A stretch of DNA of 36,428 bases, taken from assembly GCA_012729815.1 (NCBI GenBank), contig JAAYCJ010000149.1, positions 1-36,428 on the forward strand, written 5' to 3'. A program made the position numbers and the translations under genes. Positions within the stretch are counted from its first letter, which is position 1. Each line of letters begins with the position of its first letter. Below the pieces are notes generated by a model. That model saw only the letters and a list, made by a program, of their open reading frames with translations, was not told where the DNA came from and ran no database searches. Positions 23,546 through 31,906 of this stretch are shown here, one piece after another. The DNA comes from Phycisphaerae bacterium (GTDB lineage: Bacteria > Planctomycetota > Phycisphaerae > JAAYCJ01).

Positions 23546-25087
23546 ATGGCGACGGTCAAGGGCGACCTGCTGGTTGAGGATATCGTGTTTTTCTATCCGG
23601 GTTCGGCGGACCCGGTGTTTGAGGGTTTGACGGTTCGTTTTCCGGTCGGCTGGTCGGGGGTGATCGGGCCGAACGGATCGGGCAAGACGACGCTGCTGCG
23701 GATCGCCTGCGGACAGCTTGAGGTGCAGCGCGGGCGGGTGATCGCTCCGGAAAGGATCATTTACTGTCCGCAGCGGACGGACGATCCGCCGGTTTGTCTC
23801 GATGCGTTTTTGTCGGCGACGGACCATCATGCGTGCGGACTTCGCGGTCAGTTGGCGATTGAGGCGGATTGGCCGGGGCGATGGGACAGCCTCAGTCACG
23901 GCGAGCGTAAGCGGGCCCAGATCGCCACGGCTTTGTGGCAGCAGCCGGGCGTGCTGGCGGTCGATGAGCCGACCAACCACATCGACGCACAGGCGCGTGA
24001 CCTGCTCGGCCGGGCGATGCGGACGTTCAGCGGGATCGGCTTGCTGGTGAGCCACGACCGCGACCTGCTGGATGAGCTTTGCGGGCAGTGTTTATTTATC
24101 GAACCGCCGACGGCTTCGATGCGGCCGGGCGGATACACGAAGGCAGCCGAACTGGTCCGGACGGAGCGGCAGCAGGCCCGTCAGCGGCGGGATGAGGCGC
24201 GCGGCGAGCTCAAGCGGCTGTCGCGCGAGGCGGCCAAGCGGCGGCAGAAGGCGGATCGTGCGGACGGCATGCGGTCCAAGCGGTCGCTGGGGCGGCGGGA
24301 TTCGGACGCCCGCGAAAAGATCGACCGGGCGCGGGTGTCGGGCAAGGACGGTCAGGCGGGCCGGTCGCTTCGGCAGATGCGTGGGCGGCTTGATCAGGCC
24401 CAGGAGCAGTTCGACTCGCTTCGGGCGAGGAAGGATCAGGCGCTGGGATTGGAGCTGACGGGCAGCCGGGCGAGGCGGAATTTCCTGTTTCGCCTGCCGA
24501 GCGGGCGCTTGCCGATGGGCGAGGACCGCGATCTGACGTTCGGCGAGCTGGCGATGCGGCCGGACGACCGGGTCGCGCTGGTCGGGCCGAACGGGGCGGG
24601 CAAGAGCACGCTGGTGCGTCACATCGTCTCGCGGCTTGAGTTGCCGGCGGATCGGGTGATCGTGATGCACCAGGAGATCGACACGGCTGAGAGTCGGCGG
24701 ATCGTGGAGGAGGTTCGCCGGCTGCCGAACGACGAGCTCGGGCGGCTGATGCAGGAGATCGGGTGTCTGGGGTCCGATCCGGTGCGCGTGCTGGACACGG
24801 AGGAGCCGAGTCCGGGCGAGGTGCGCAAGATTTTGCTGGCGGCGGGGATGGCCCGTCAGCCGTGGCTGATCGTCATGGACGAGCCGACAAATCATCTCGA
24901 TCTGCCGTCGATCGAGTGCTTGGAGAAGGCGCTGACCGAGTGCGACGCGGCGCTGCTGCTGGTGAGTCACGATCGGAGGTTTCTGGAGCGGTTGACGCGG
25001 ACGCGGTGGGAGGTCGGCGCGGAGGCGGGTGATGTGGCTGGGCGACGGACGACGGTGACGGTCAGGCAGGCTGGGAGTTCGGATTAG
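23546..25087 (+). CDS. ABC-F family ATPase (513 aa)
   Basis: There are two ABC domains and no membrane segment, so it acts on ribosomes rather than in transport. Domain 1 has Walker A GPNGSGKT (41-48), signature LSHGERKRAQIA, Walker B VLAVDEPTNHID and switch LVSHDRD. An Arg-rich linker of about 100 residues, probably a coiled coil, leads to domain 2 with Walker A GPNGAGKST (about 348-356), a weak signature PSPGEVRKIL and Walker B IVMDEPTNHLD. Both switch histidines are present. ABC-F proteins act as translation factors or protect ribosomes from antibiotics. ATG 23546 has GGGAG 9 nt upstream; ATG 23537 is too close to it. The stop codon lies inside repeat copy B. Confidence 0.92.
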   Translation: MATVKGDLLVEDIVFFYPGSADPVFEGLTVRFPVGWSGVIGPNGSGKTTLLRIACGQLEVQRGRVIAPERIIYCPQRTDDPPVCLDAFLSATDHHACGLRGQLAIEADWPGRWDSLSHGERKRAQIATALWQQPGVLAVDEPTNHIDAQARDLLGRAMRTFSGIGLLVSHDRDLLDELCGQCLFIEPPTASMRPGGYTKAAELVRTERQQARQRRDEARGELKRLSREAAKRRQKADRADGMRSKRSLGRRDSDAREKIDRARVSGKDGQAGRSLRQMRGRLDQAQEQFDSLRARKDQALGLELTGSRARRNFLFRLPSGRLPMGEDRDLTFGELAMRPDDRVALVGPNGAGKSTLVRHIVSRLELPADRVIVMHQEIDTAESRRIVEEVRRLPNDELGRLMQEIGCLGSDPVRVLDTEEPSPGEVRKILLAAGMARQPWLIVMDEPTNHLDLPSIECLEKALTECDAALLLVSHDRRFLERLTRTRWEVGAEAGDVAGRRTTVTVRQAGSSD

Positions 25088-25330
25088 CACGGAGCACGCG
25101 GGCGAAGACAAGAAGTCAGAAGCCAGTAGTCAGTAGCCAGAATGGAGAAGGCAGACTCCGCCGAGGGCGGTGGAGCACGCGGAGGGGACTCCTGATTTCG
25201 GATTTCGGATTTCGAATTTGTTCGGAGAAAGGCGTTCGATTGCGGCGGATAGAGGAGAAGGTAGACGGGAGTCCGGGGGTCCGCAGATCAGGTGGTCGGG
25301 CCGGAACAGAAGGGGCAAAGGCCGGTCTCC
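25081..25330 (+). repeat. Dispersed repeat, copy B
   Basis: It begins GGATTAGCACGGAGCACGCG, whose TAG ends the ABC-F gene. Four heptamers AGAAGTC, AGAAGCC, AGTAGTC, AGTAGCC (25111-25138) follow, then the hairpin CTCCGCCG-AGGG-CGGTGGAG (25156-25175) and AT heptamers GATTTCG x3 and AATTTGT (25194-25221). The part from 25194 matches copy C, including TCGGAG and AAGGCGTTC. The right limit is uncertain. From 25331 to 25429 I see nothing specific. Confidence 0.65.
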
Positions 25331-25429
25331 CGCGGAGGGGCGGAGACGTGGAGGGTTGAACAGGAGGCGGCGAAGGCAGCCAAGCGGGCTGACAAGGGAG
25401 CTTTCAAATCCTGACTCCAGGCGTGCAGG

Positions 25430-26068
25430 CTACCGCGCTGAAGGCTTCGTGGCGTGGGGCACGGCCGGTACGGTCGTATCGCCACCTTCGGACAACGCAG
25501 GGCAGGTTGTGGGTACGTCCACCCCGACCTGAGGCAGAAAGACCTTCAAATCGTCGACACGCCAAAGGCATTCACTCTCGCCGAACTGGCTTTTGATGCG
25601 GCTAACTGCCTCCGGCGTTAGTGGAAACGATATCAGATCTTGTCCCGCCGTGAGGTAATATCCAGTGTTCGGGGCAGGTTCGAAACCCATCCACCGGCGA
25701 GGTTTGTCCGAGATAATCAGTTCCACCTCAAAGGGCGTGCTCTGCACGATGGTCTTGCTCCAGCGAAACTCGGAGCCGGCGTCCACCAGCAGCAGGATGT
25801 TGTGTTCCTCCTCGAGCAGCACGTAGTTGTACTCGTGATCCACGAATTTGCGTGGCCCGCCCCACTTCACATATCGCCCGATGCCGTACTCAATCGTTCG
25901 ATCAGAGAACAGGGGCCGCGGCGGCAGGTGCTTCTGGCTGTGCGATCGAGTCAGCCAGACGCCCACATTGAGCAGGAGCGAGAGGAACAAAAACAGACCC
26001 ACTAAGCCCACACCGAGCCAGAATAGGACTCTCAACCCCTGCCGCAAGATGTATCGCCATGAACTCAT
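25430..26068 (-). CDS. Membrane-anchored hypothetical protein (212 aa)
   Basis: No family recognised. One strong membrane helix (about 12-38, VLFWLGVGLVGLFLFLSLLL) is followed by a soluble part of about 170 residues with several beta strands (for example YVLLEEEHNILLLVDAGSEF) and one conserved-looking stretch, GYYLTAGQDLISFPLTPEAV. The C-terminus is disordered-looking (PALSEGGDTTVPAVPHATKP). There is no ribosome binding site before the ATG at 26068, which may mean a leaderless or poorly expressed gene. The base use is less G/C-skewed than its neighbours, and it lies between repeats B and C, so it may be a recent arrival. Confidence 0.6.
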   Translation of the reverse strand: MSSWRYILRQGLRVLFWLGVGLVGLFLFLSLLLNVGVWLTRSHSQKHLPPRPLFSDRTIEYGIGRYVKWGGPRKFVDHEYNYVLLEEEHNILLLVDAGSEFRWSKTIVQSTPFEVELIISDKPRRWMGFEPAPNTGYYLTAGQDLISFPLTPEAVSRIKSQFGESECLWRVDDLKVFLPQVGVDVPTTCPALSEGGDTTVPAVPHATKPSAR

Positions 26069-26290
26069 GCTGGTACACTACAGATGATTCACTTTACAGA
26101 ACGTGAGACAAAACGCTACTCCGATCAAGAGACAGGTTTTTTGATTCGCCGCGGTCGCTGCGGGCATACGGCTGTTCTCTTCTGAGAAGCGCCCATCGGA
26201 TCGGCCCACCTTGGCTGAACATCACCCTTCTGCCACTCGATCACAGGCAATTATAACACATCAGTAGTTTACGCCAAGACCTTTTCCGGC

Positions 26291-26338
26291 CCAAACGTCG
26301 CCCGGGTGGCGCGTTTGGTAGTGTCCTCTGGAGGGCAC
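26291..26338. repeat. Two adjacent hairpins
   Basis: CCAAACGTCGCC with GGCGCGTTTGG (one bulged base, loop CGGGT, 26291-26318), then GTGTCCTC with GAGGGCAC around a TG loop (26321-26338). No T-run follows on either strand, so intrinsic termination is unlikely; an end of a degenerate mobile element is possible. Confidence 0.4.
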
Positions 26339-26354
26339 GGTGCACCCGGAACGG

Positions 26355-26490
26355 AATGCTTGATTTCGAATTTCGGACTTTGAATTTGCTCGGAGGAAGG
26401 CGTTCAGCGGAGGCGGATGGGAGAAGGGTGGGTCACGCAGAGGGGCGAAGGGTCCGAACAGAAGGGAGCGGAGGGGAAGAACATCAGACT
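26355..26490 (+). repeat. Dispersed repeat, copy C (partial)
   Basis: It has heptamers GATTTCG, AATTTCG, GACTTTG, AATTTGC (26362-26389), then TCGGAGGAAGGCGTTC and GGCGGATGGGAGAAGG, collinear with copy B at 25194-25262. A later GAACAGAAGGG matches a segment of B near 25303. The GGATTAG start and hairpin of the full copies are absent. Confidence 0.6.
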
Positions 26491-26585
26491 TTCAAGACTG
26501 ACCCCAGACGAAGCGGCGGGTCAGGACTCGCCCTGCCGAACTTTCAAGACGTGACCGCAGTTGGTCCGCTCTTTGGCGTCGCCGG

Positions 26586-27578
26586 CTATGGCCCGTATTC
26601 CACGGCACGTGGTAGGATGGTGAATTTGTAGAAGCCAGGGCTATCGACATGCTCGAGGTACCCCTCGATCCCCATGGACTGGATCAGGTCGCGAATGGCC
26701 ATCGCTTGTCCGGTTCGCTGGAGGAGGATGCTGGTGGACTCGCTGGAATAACCTTGGTCTCGGAAATCTGCGCGGGCCGCCTCATGTAACGCTTCCGCCC
26801 TCTGGATGCCCTCGCGGCTCTGCGCGTGCACGATGCCGATCGCCGCTGAGCCTTGTACGACGCCGACGAGCCCGGCGAAGCCGTCATCGGGCCCTCCCGC
26901 CGAGACCGGGAGGAGCCCGTCGAGCCACGCCTTGACAAGTTCCCTCGCGCCATCGGGGCTCATCGCTTGGATCAGGACTCTCTCGGCCTCCTCTCCGCCC
27001 AGGAACCCCAGCCACCGGATCGCCAGGAGCTTGCCCGTGCATTCACGGTGCGTCTCAATCGCCCCTTCCCGCCAGTCATCCGACCGGCGGATGTAGTTAA
27101 TGATCACGGAGGCGGATGCCGGGTCGTCGCTGAGATAGCAGATCGTCTTGGCGATGTTGGACCAGTAACGCCGGTAGGCGGGATCGTCCAGAAGCGCGTG
27201 CAGGACGGGGACGGCCTCCCGCGTCAGCAGTTCCCGCGTCACTCCCGGAGTTATCTCATGGTCGGATCGGCGCACAAACGCCCGCGGATCCCGTTGATCG
27301 AGTTCGAAGGTTCCCCGGTCCGCCAGGTCGCCGGCGATCTGAAGCTCGGCCGTCCGGCTGAAGGCCTGGAAGCCCTCGTCGACCTCGCACGCCGCTTGAG
27401 AGGTGCTTACCGGGCGGTCGCCCAGCGGTTCCTCGGGCGCTTGCGCCCTCTCTTTCTCAGTCAATGGAGGCGGGCTGGAGGGACCCTGAGACGCCGGTTG
27501 ACGCAGCAGGTAGATGCCGGTCAACAGACACCCACCGGCAACGACGATGAATACCGCGGACTTGGTTGATGCCTTCAT
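26586..27578 (-). CDS. Secreted or membrane-anchored hypothetical protein, HEAT-like (330 aa)
   Basis: Not recognised. The N-terminal MKASTKSAVFIVVAGGCLLT is a signal or anchor, followed by a Pro/Glu-rich linker (about 30-60). The body is mainly helical, with an apparent HEAT-like stretch (LTREAVPVLHALLDDPAYRR; LLAIRWLGFLGGEEAERVLI) and a C-terminal part ending YKFTILPRAVEYGP. GAGGTG lies 7 nt before the ATG at 27578; an earlier in-frame start at 27617 has no such signal. A promoter is placed upstream. Strand composition differs from the surrounding genes, and it lies between repeats C and D. Confidence 0.65.
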   Translation of the reverse strand: MKASTKSAVFIVVAGGCLLTGIYLLRQPASQGPSSPPPLTEKERAQAPEEPLGDRPVSTSQAACEVDEGFQAFSRTAELQIAGDLADRGTFELDQRDPRAFVRRSDHEITPGVTRELLTREAVPVLHALLDDPAYRRYWSNIAKTICYLSDDPASASVIINYIRRSDDWREGAIETHRECTGKLLAIRWLGFLGGEEAERVLIQAMSPDGARELVKAWLDGLLPVSAGGPDDGFAGLVGVVQGSAAIGIVHAQSREGIQRAEALHEAARADFRDQGYSSESTSILLQRTGQAMAIRDLIQSMGIEGYLEHVDSPGFYKFTILPRAVEYGP

Positions 27579-27663
27579 TGGGTTGCACCTCTTTAAGGTC
27601 CCGAGGCAGACGCTCAAAGCACCTGGCCTGCGGAGGGCGATTGAGCTTTTGAAGTCCGCACTG

Positions 27664-27691
27664 AGGTTATCTATTTTCGCTGGCGTGTCAA
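27664..27691 (-). promoter_or_regulatory. Promoter of the HEAT-like gene
   Basis: On the minus strand, consensus TTGACA (27691-27686), 16 nt, then TAACCT (27669-27664). Confidence 0.5.
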
Positions 27692-27757
27692 GGAGTATCG
27701 AGGCGACCGCAGGGGCTGTCGCTGTGGGGTAGGCCGTCGCGATTGGCAGTCATTGTT

Positions 27758-27910
27758 GGATTAGCACGGAACACGCGGAACACGCGGGCGAAGACAAGAA
27801 GTTAGGAGTCAGTAGCCAGAATGGAGGAGGAAGACTCCGCCGAGGGCGGCGGAGGTGCATTAGCGGCGAGAGTCCATTGGCGGAGGTGCGTTGGCGGCGA
27901 GGGCGGGGTG
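27758..27910 (+). repeat. Dispersed repeat, copy D
   Basis: It starts GGATTAGCACGGAACACGCG, has heptamers AGAAGTT, AGGAGTC, AGTAGCC (27797-27817), AGAATGG, and the perfect hairpin CTCCGCCG-AGGG-CGGCGGAG (27835-27854). Tandem GGAGGTGCATTAGCGGCG-like units follow to about 27905. It is in the same orientation as copy B. Confidence 0.65.
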
Positions 27911-27925
27911 ATTGACGGGGGCGGG

Positions 27926-28402
27926 TCAGGCGAGGGAGAGGTTGGCGGTGTTGAAGTTGAGGGCTTGGAGGTGCCGTTTGGAGCGTTGGTGCATTTTTTG
28001 GGCGTCGGTTTCGGAGTGGTCGTCGTAGCCGCGGAGGTGGAGGAGGCCGTGGATGAGGTAGAGGGCGAGTTCGGCTTGGGGGTTGAGGGACAGTCGTTTG
28101 GCGATGAGGCGGGCGCGTTGGGCGTTGACGACGACCTGGCCGACGAATGGGGTTTCGGCGGGTTCGGAGAGTTCGAAGGCCAGTACGTCGGTTCGGTATC
28201 GTCGGCCGGTGTACTGCTGGGCGAGGTCGGCCATGCGTTTTTCGCCGACGACGGCGAGGCTGATCTGGGCGGCTGGTCCCTTTTCGGCTTGCCAGACGTG
28301 TTCGGCGATGCGTCGGAGGCTGGCTTGCGCAAGGGGCATCTTGCGGACGAGGACGGCGATCTGGAGGTCGAGTTTGTTTTTTGGGGACGGGCGAGCGGTC
28401 AT
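27926..28402 (-). CDS. ybeY: Endoribonuclease YbeY (rRNA maturation)
   Basis: YbeY is a metal-dependent endoribonuclease needed for 16S rRNA 3' end maturation and ribosome quality control. The metal site is in LIHGLLHLRGYDDHSE: His118 and His122 are at the normal spacing, but the third His comes one residue later (GYDDH, His129) than in the usual GYDH. RTDVLAFEL (70-78) is the second family motif. At 158 residues the length is normal. Its ATG overlaps the pgpH stop by 4 nt, a widespread gene order. The start of copy D lies about 170 nt past the stop. Confidence 0.9.
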   Translation of the reverse strand: MTARPSPKNKLDLQIAVLVRKMPLAQASLRRIAEHVWQAEKGPAAQISLAVVGEKRMADLAQQYTGRRYRTDVLAFELSEPAETPFVGQVVVNAQRARLIAKRLSLNPQAELALYLIHGLLHLRGYDDHSETDAQKMHQRSKRHLQALNFNTANLSLA

Positions 28403-30699
28403 GAGGCCGTCTCCCGGGGTTCGGGCCTGGGTTCTTTCTTTTCTTCCCTGTCACGGTCGGCATCCTGCGACGGGTACTTGATCCGCCCGTGGTACATGGC
28501 CCAGAGGCTTCGGGTGAGGCTGTCTTCGACCTGGTGGAGTTCGCGGAGGGTCAGTTCGCAGTCGTCGAGCTGTCCGTCTTCGAGGCGTCGTTTGACGATC
28601 TGGTGGACCTGGTTTTCGATGCTGCCGACGGTGGGTTCGGAGAGGGCTCGGGTCGAACCTTCGGCGGCGTCGGCGAGCATGAGGATGGCGCTTTCACGGC
28701 TGTGGGGTTTGGGGCCGGGGTAGCGGAATTCGATGTCGGAGACGGGCTCCTGGCCGGCTTCGCTCCGCTGCTGGTTGGCGAGGCGGTAGAAGTATTCGAC
28801 GAGGGTCGTGCCGTGATGCTCGGTGATGAACTGGTGGAGGACCTTTGGGACGCCGTACTCTTTGGCCAGTTCGAGGCCGTCCTTGACGTGTCCGATGATG
28901 ACGAGCAGGCTCATGGCGGGCGAGAGGCCCTTGTGCCGGGTGAGGTTCCGGGTGGGCTGGTTTTCGACGAAGTATTCGGGTTTGGAGAGCTTTCCGATGT
29001 CGTGATAGAAGGCTCCGACGCGGGCGAGGAGGCCGTTGGCTCCGATGGCCTCGGCGGCGGTTTCGGCCATGTTGCCGATGAGGAGGCAGTGGTTGAAGGT
29101 GCCAGGGATTTCGAGGGCGAGCCGCCGCATGAGGGGTTTGCTGGCGTCGCTCCATTCCAGGAGGGTCATGCTGGTGGCGATCTGGAAGAGGCGTTCGATG
29201 CCGGGCAGGATACCCTGGAACATGAAGACGGCGACGAAGGCGGCGGCTGCGGCCCAGACGGCGTTGATCAGTCCGTAGCCGATCTGCTGGTAGGTGACCA
29301 ACTGGTAGCACCAGTCGATGGCGAAGCTCATCATGGCGGCGGCACCGGCGACTTCGATCAGCTTGGATCGGCTTCGGACCTCGTCGAGGATCATGGTGAC
29401 GGTCACGCCGCCGGTGAGGAGGGCGAGGAAGAGGCCGAAGTCGCCGCGCATGGCGAGGACCAGAAGGGCGGTCAGGGTCACGGTGATCATCAGGGAGAAA
29501 CGCTGGTTGTAGGCGACGGTCATGACGAGGGCGACCAGCACCACATGGAAGACGGCGTGGTATTCGTTGAGTCCGGCCAAACTCAGGACTCGTCCGAGGG
29601 TGATGGGGATGAACATGATGGCGGCGAGGGCGGCGCATCGGGTCCAGTTCATGGTGGCCCGCGGCTCCCATTTGACGCTGTAGATTCCGATGACGAGGGT
29701 GACGACGGCGACGAGGGTGACGATACCGGCGTTGGCGAGAATCTTGGTTCGGGCGCTGAGCGCCTCCCAGTAGGCGTGGTGCTCGGCTTCGAGGACGGCC
29801 AGATCGCGGCTGGTGATCATCTGCTGGGGCGGCATGAGGACCTGGCCGGGCTCGTAGCGGCGGTAGCGGTCTTCCTGGGCGTTGTAGTTGATCTGTCGTT
29901 GTTTTTCGGTTTCATCGACGTCGAAGAGCCAGACGGCCTGTGCGCCTTCCTTGAAGAGGTCGGCGAGGTATCGTCGGACGGGGGTGGTCATGGGTCGCGG
30001 GAAGGGGGCCACGGACCGCTGGAGCAGTTCGGCGACCTCATCCTGGCGGTTGGCGAAGGTCCATCGTCGGGTTTCCTGTCCCGTTCGGGTGGCTGGGTCC
30101 ATCAGGACGACGGATCCGACCTTCTGGTATTTTTCGGGCATCCGTTCAATGATGTGGGTGGCGGCCAGGGCGGCGCGCAACTGCTGGAGGTCCTGCTGGA
30201 ATTCCTCGAAGGTGTAGCCTTCAACGAGGAGGGCTTGGAGTCTCTGGAAGGCGGGTTCGTCGATGCCCCATCGGGTGTCGAGGGCCTGTCGTTTGTCCTG
30301 ATCGAGGTTGGCGTAGAGTTCGGTGGCGCGCAGGTCGTTGTAGAGTCCGGTCAGGTCACGTTCGATCTGTCCGAGGAGGCTCTGGTTGAGGCGGTAGTAG
30401 TTTGGGGTGGATTCCTGAGCTTCGCGTCTGGCCCGTTCGGTGGCCTCCTGGTCGAGGACGCTGAACGGCTGACGGACGCGGATTTCCTGCCAGGGTCGCT
30501 GGCCCTCGCGCCAAGGCATGACCTGGCCGCCGGCGATGATGACGAGGCTGGTGGCGACGATGAACAGCAGTCCGACGAGGACGGCGTGGGCTGGGATTCG
30601 GAAACCGGGCCCTCGTTTGGGCGCAGCGGCCCCGATGCGCGCCGCCCGCCCCTTTCGCGCGTCCATGCGTTTGGGTTTCCTGCCGAAAAACATCGCCAT
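28399..30699 (-). CDS. pgpH: 7TMR-HD family cyclic-di-AMP phosphodiesterase (PgpH type), 766 aa
   Basis: Domain order is that of PgpH: one membrane helix near residue 30-50 (AHAVLVGLLFIVATSLVIIA), an extracellular 7TMR-HDED region (to about 290), seven membrane helices (about 305-515), then an HD phosphohydrolase domain. The HD site is in FNHCLLIGNMAETAAEAIGA and, near 565, GAFYHDIGKLSKPEYF; the metal-binding His and HD pairs are present. PgpH-type proteins hydrolyse cyclic di-AMP, so the organism probably uses that messenger. The start at 30699 (MAMFFGRKPKR) is chosen because the earlier TTG has no start signals; no clear ribosome binding site precedes 30699. It is followed by ybeY and preceded by phoH. 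Confidence 0.88.
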   Translation of the reverse strand: MAMFFGRKPKRMDARKGRAARIGAAAPKRGPGFRIPAHAVLVGLLFIVATSLVIIAGGQVMPWREGQRPWQEIRVRQPFSVLDQEATERARREAQESTPNYYRLNQSLLGQIERDLTGLYNDLRATELYANLDQDKRQALDTRWGIDEPAFQRLQALLVEGYTFEEFQQDLQQLRAALAATHIIERMPEKYQKVGSVVLMDPATRTGQETRRWTFANRQDEVAELLQRSVAPFPRPMTTPVRRYLADLFKEGAQAVWLFDVDETEKQRQINYNAQEDRYRRYEPGQVLMPPQQMITSRDLAVLEAEHHAYWEALSARTKILANAGIVTLVAVVTLVIGIYSVKWEPRATMNWTRCAALAAIMFIPITLGRVLSLAGLNEYHAVFHVVLVALVMTVAYNQRFSLMITVTLTALLVLAMRGDFGLFLALLTGGVTVTMILDEVRSRSKLIEVAGAAAMMSFAIDWCYQLVTYQQIGYGLINAVWAAAAAFVAVFMFQGILPGIERLFQIATSMTLLEWSDASKPLMRRLALEIPGTFNHCLLIGNMAETAAEAIGANGLLARVGAFYHDIGKLSKPEYFVENQPTRNLTRHKGLSPAMSLLVIIGHVKDGLELAKEYGVPKVLHQFITEHHGTTLVEYFYRLANQQRSEAGQEPVSDIEFRYPGPKPHSRESAILMLADAAEGSTRALSEPTVGSIENQVHQIVKRRLEDGQLDDCELTLRELHQVEDSLTRSLWAMYHGRIKYPSQDADRDREEKKEPRPEPRETAS

Positions 30700-30849
30700 A
30701 TTAACTACAAGATATCGGACGATTTGCCAAGGCCGTTTCCTGCTGTCCGAGTCGGTCGGGCCGTCGCTCGGGGCAGAAAGGGCCGAATACAACCATCATG
30801 CATACACAATAAGTCATATTACTAATAGCCGTGGCCCGGCCTTGGACTG

Positions 30850-31839
30850 CTAGGGCGTCTGGCGGGTCACGGGTTCGGCATCGCTTGCCGGTCGGCCGAC
30901 CCGGCCGTCGCCGCCGTAGGCTTCGACGATGGACTGGACGAGTCGGTGGCGGACGATGTCCTGTCGATTGAGTCGGACGACGGCGATGCCGTCGATTCGG
31001 TTTAGCTTGCGGGCGGCGTCGATGAGGCCGGACTGTTCGGGGCGTTCGAGGTCGATCTGGCTGTCGTCGCCGGTGACGATCATCTTGGAGTGGTGGCCCA
31101 GGCGGGTGAGGAACATGAGCATCTGGGAGGCGGTGGTGTTCTGGGCCTCGTCGAGGATGATGGCGGCGTTGTTGAGGGTTCGGCCTCGCATGTAGGCGAG
31201 GGGGATGACCTCGATGACGTCGTTGACCATGAAGCGTTTGAGCTGGTCGAAGCTCATCATGTCGTGCATGGCGTCGAAGAGGGGGCGCAGGTAGGGGTTG
31301 ACCTTGGCCTGGAGGTCGCCGGGCAGGTAGCCGAGTTTTTCGCCGGCTTCGACGGCGGGCCGGACGAGGACGATTCGCTTGATGGTTCCGCGTTTGAGGG
31401 CTGAGACGGCCATCGCGACGGCGAGGTAGGTTTTACCCGTTCCGGCGGGTCCGAGGCAGAAGACGAGGTCGTTGTTGCCGATCGCGTCGAGGTAGTGGGC
31501 CTGGCCCTCGGTTTTTGGGGTGATTCGGGTGCCGCGGGCGTAGACGTCGACGCCGCCTTCGGCGGTCATGCCGACATCGGTTTCGACGGCGGCGTCGGCG
31601 AGTGCTTCGTGGACGTCGCCGGTGTCGAGTTGGTCGCGGTCGCGGAGCATCTGCTGCATTTTTTCGATCACGCTGGCGGTTTTGCCGACGGCGTCGCTGG
31701 GCCCGGTGATCTTGACCGCGCCGTCGCGGGCCACGAGCTGGACGCCGAGCATCTCTCGCAGCAGCCGCAGATTACGATCCTGGGGGCCGAAGAGGGCCAG
31801 TCGATGGGCGTGTGGTTGTAAGGTAACCGTCAGATCCAA
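30850..31839 (-). CDS. phoH: PhoH-family ATPase (YbeZ/PhoL type), 329 aa
   Basis: A P-loop NTPase with Walker A GPAGTGKT (130-137), Walker B IILDEAQN (Asp230, Glu231) and the sensor region [12 protein letters not shown], preceded by an N-terminal KH-like part (about 1-90). YbeZ-type proteins work with YbeY in RNA metabolism, which matches the neighbouring ybeY. TTG at 31839 is the start: AAGGAGG (31856-31850) is 10 nt upstream and there is no ATG. It lies 67 nt after cdsA in the same direction, with a GCGGG-TGTG-CCCGC hairpin between. Confidence 0.92.
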   Translation of the reverse strand: MDLTVTLQPHAHRLALFGPQDRNLRLLREMLGVQLVARDGAVKITGPSDAVGKTASVIEKMQQMLRDRDQLDTGDVHEALADAAVETDVGMTAEGGVDVYARGTRITPKTEGQAHYLDAIGNNDLVFCLGPAGTGKTYLAVAMAVSALKRGTIKRIVLVRPAVEAGEKLGYLPGDLQAKVNPYLRPLFDAMHDMMSFDQLKRFMVNDVIEVIPLAYMRGRTLNNAAIILDEAQNTTASQMLMFLTRLGHHSKMIVTGDDSQIDLERPEQSGLIDAARKLNRIDGIAVVRLNRQDIVRHRLVQSIVEAYGGDGRVGRPASDAEPVTRQTP

Positions 31840-31906
31840 AGCGGATCAACCTCCTTAATCGTCATGGGCTGAACGGCCGGTTGCGGGTGTGCCCGCTGCA
31901 CTCTCC

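Larger units (their letters stand above)
26069..26585. other. Intergenic stretch between two orphan genes
   Basis: About 515 nt with no gene seen. It carries a strong hairpin (26291-26318), a second tight palindrome (26321-26338) and repeat copy C (from 26355). The first 220 nt are AT-richer and otherwise featureless. Confidence 0.5.
27579..27925. other. Intergenic stretch with promoter and repeat D
   Basis: It holds the promoter of the HEAT-like gene (27664-27691) and repeat copy D (27758-27910). No gene seen. Confidence 0.5.

Noticed and set aside
28489-30825. Long plus-strand open frame (778 aa) opposite pgpH
   Set aside because: Acidic Gly/Glu/Asp-rich translation typical of an antisense shadow of a high-GC gene; pgpH on the other strand has all domains and motifs.
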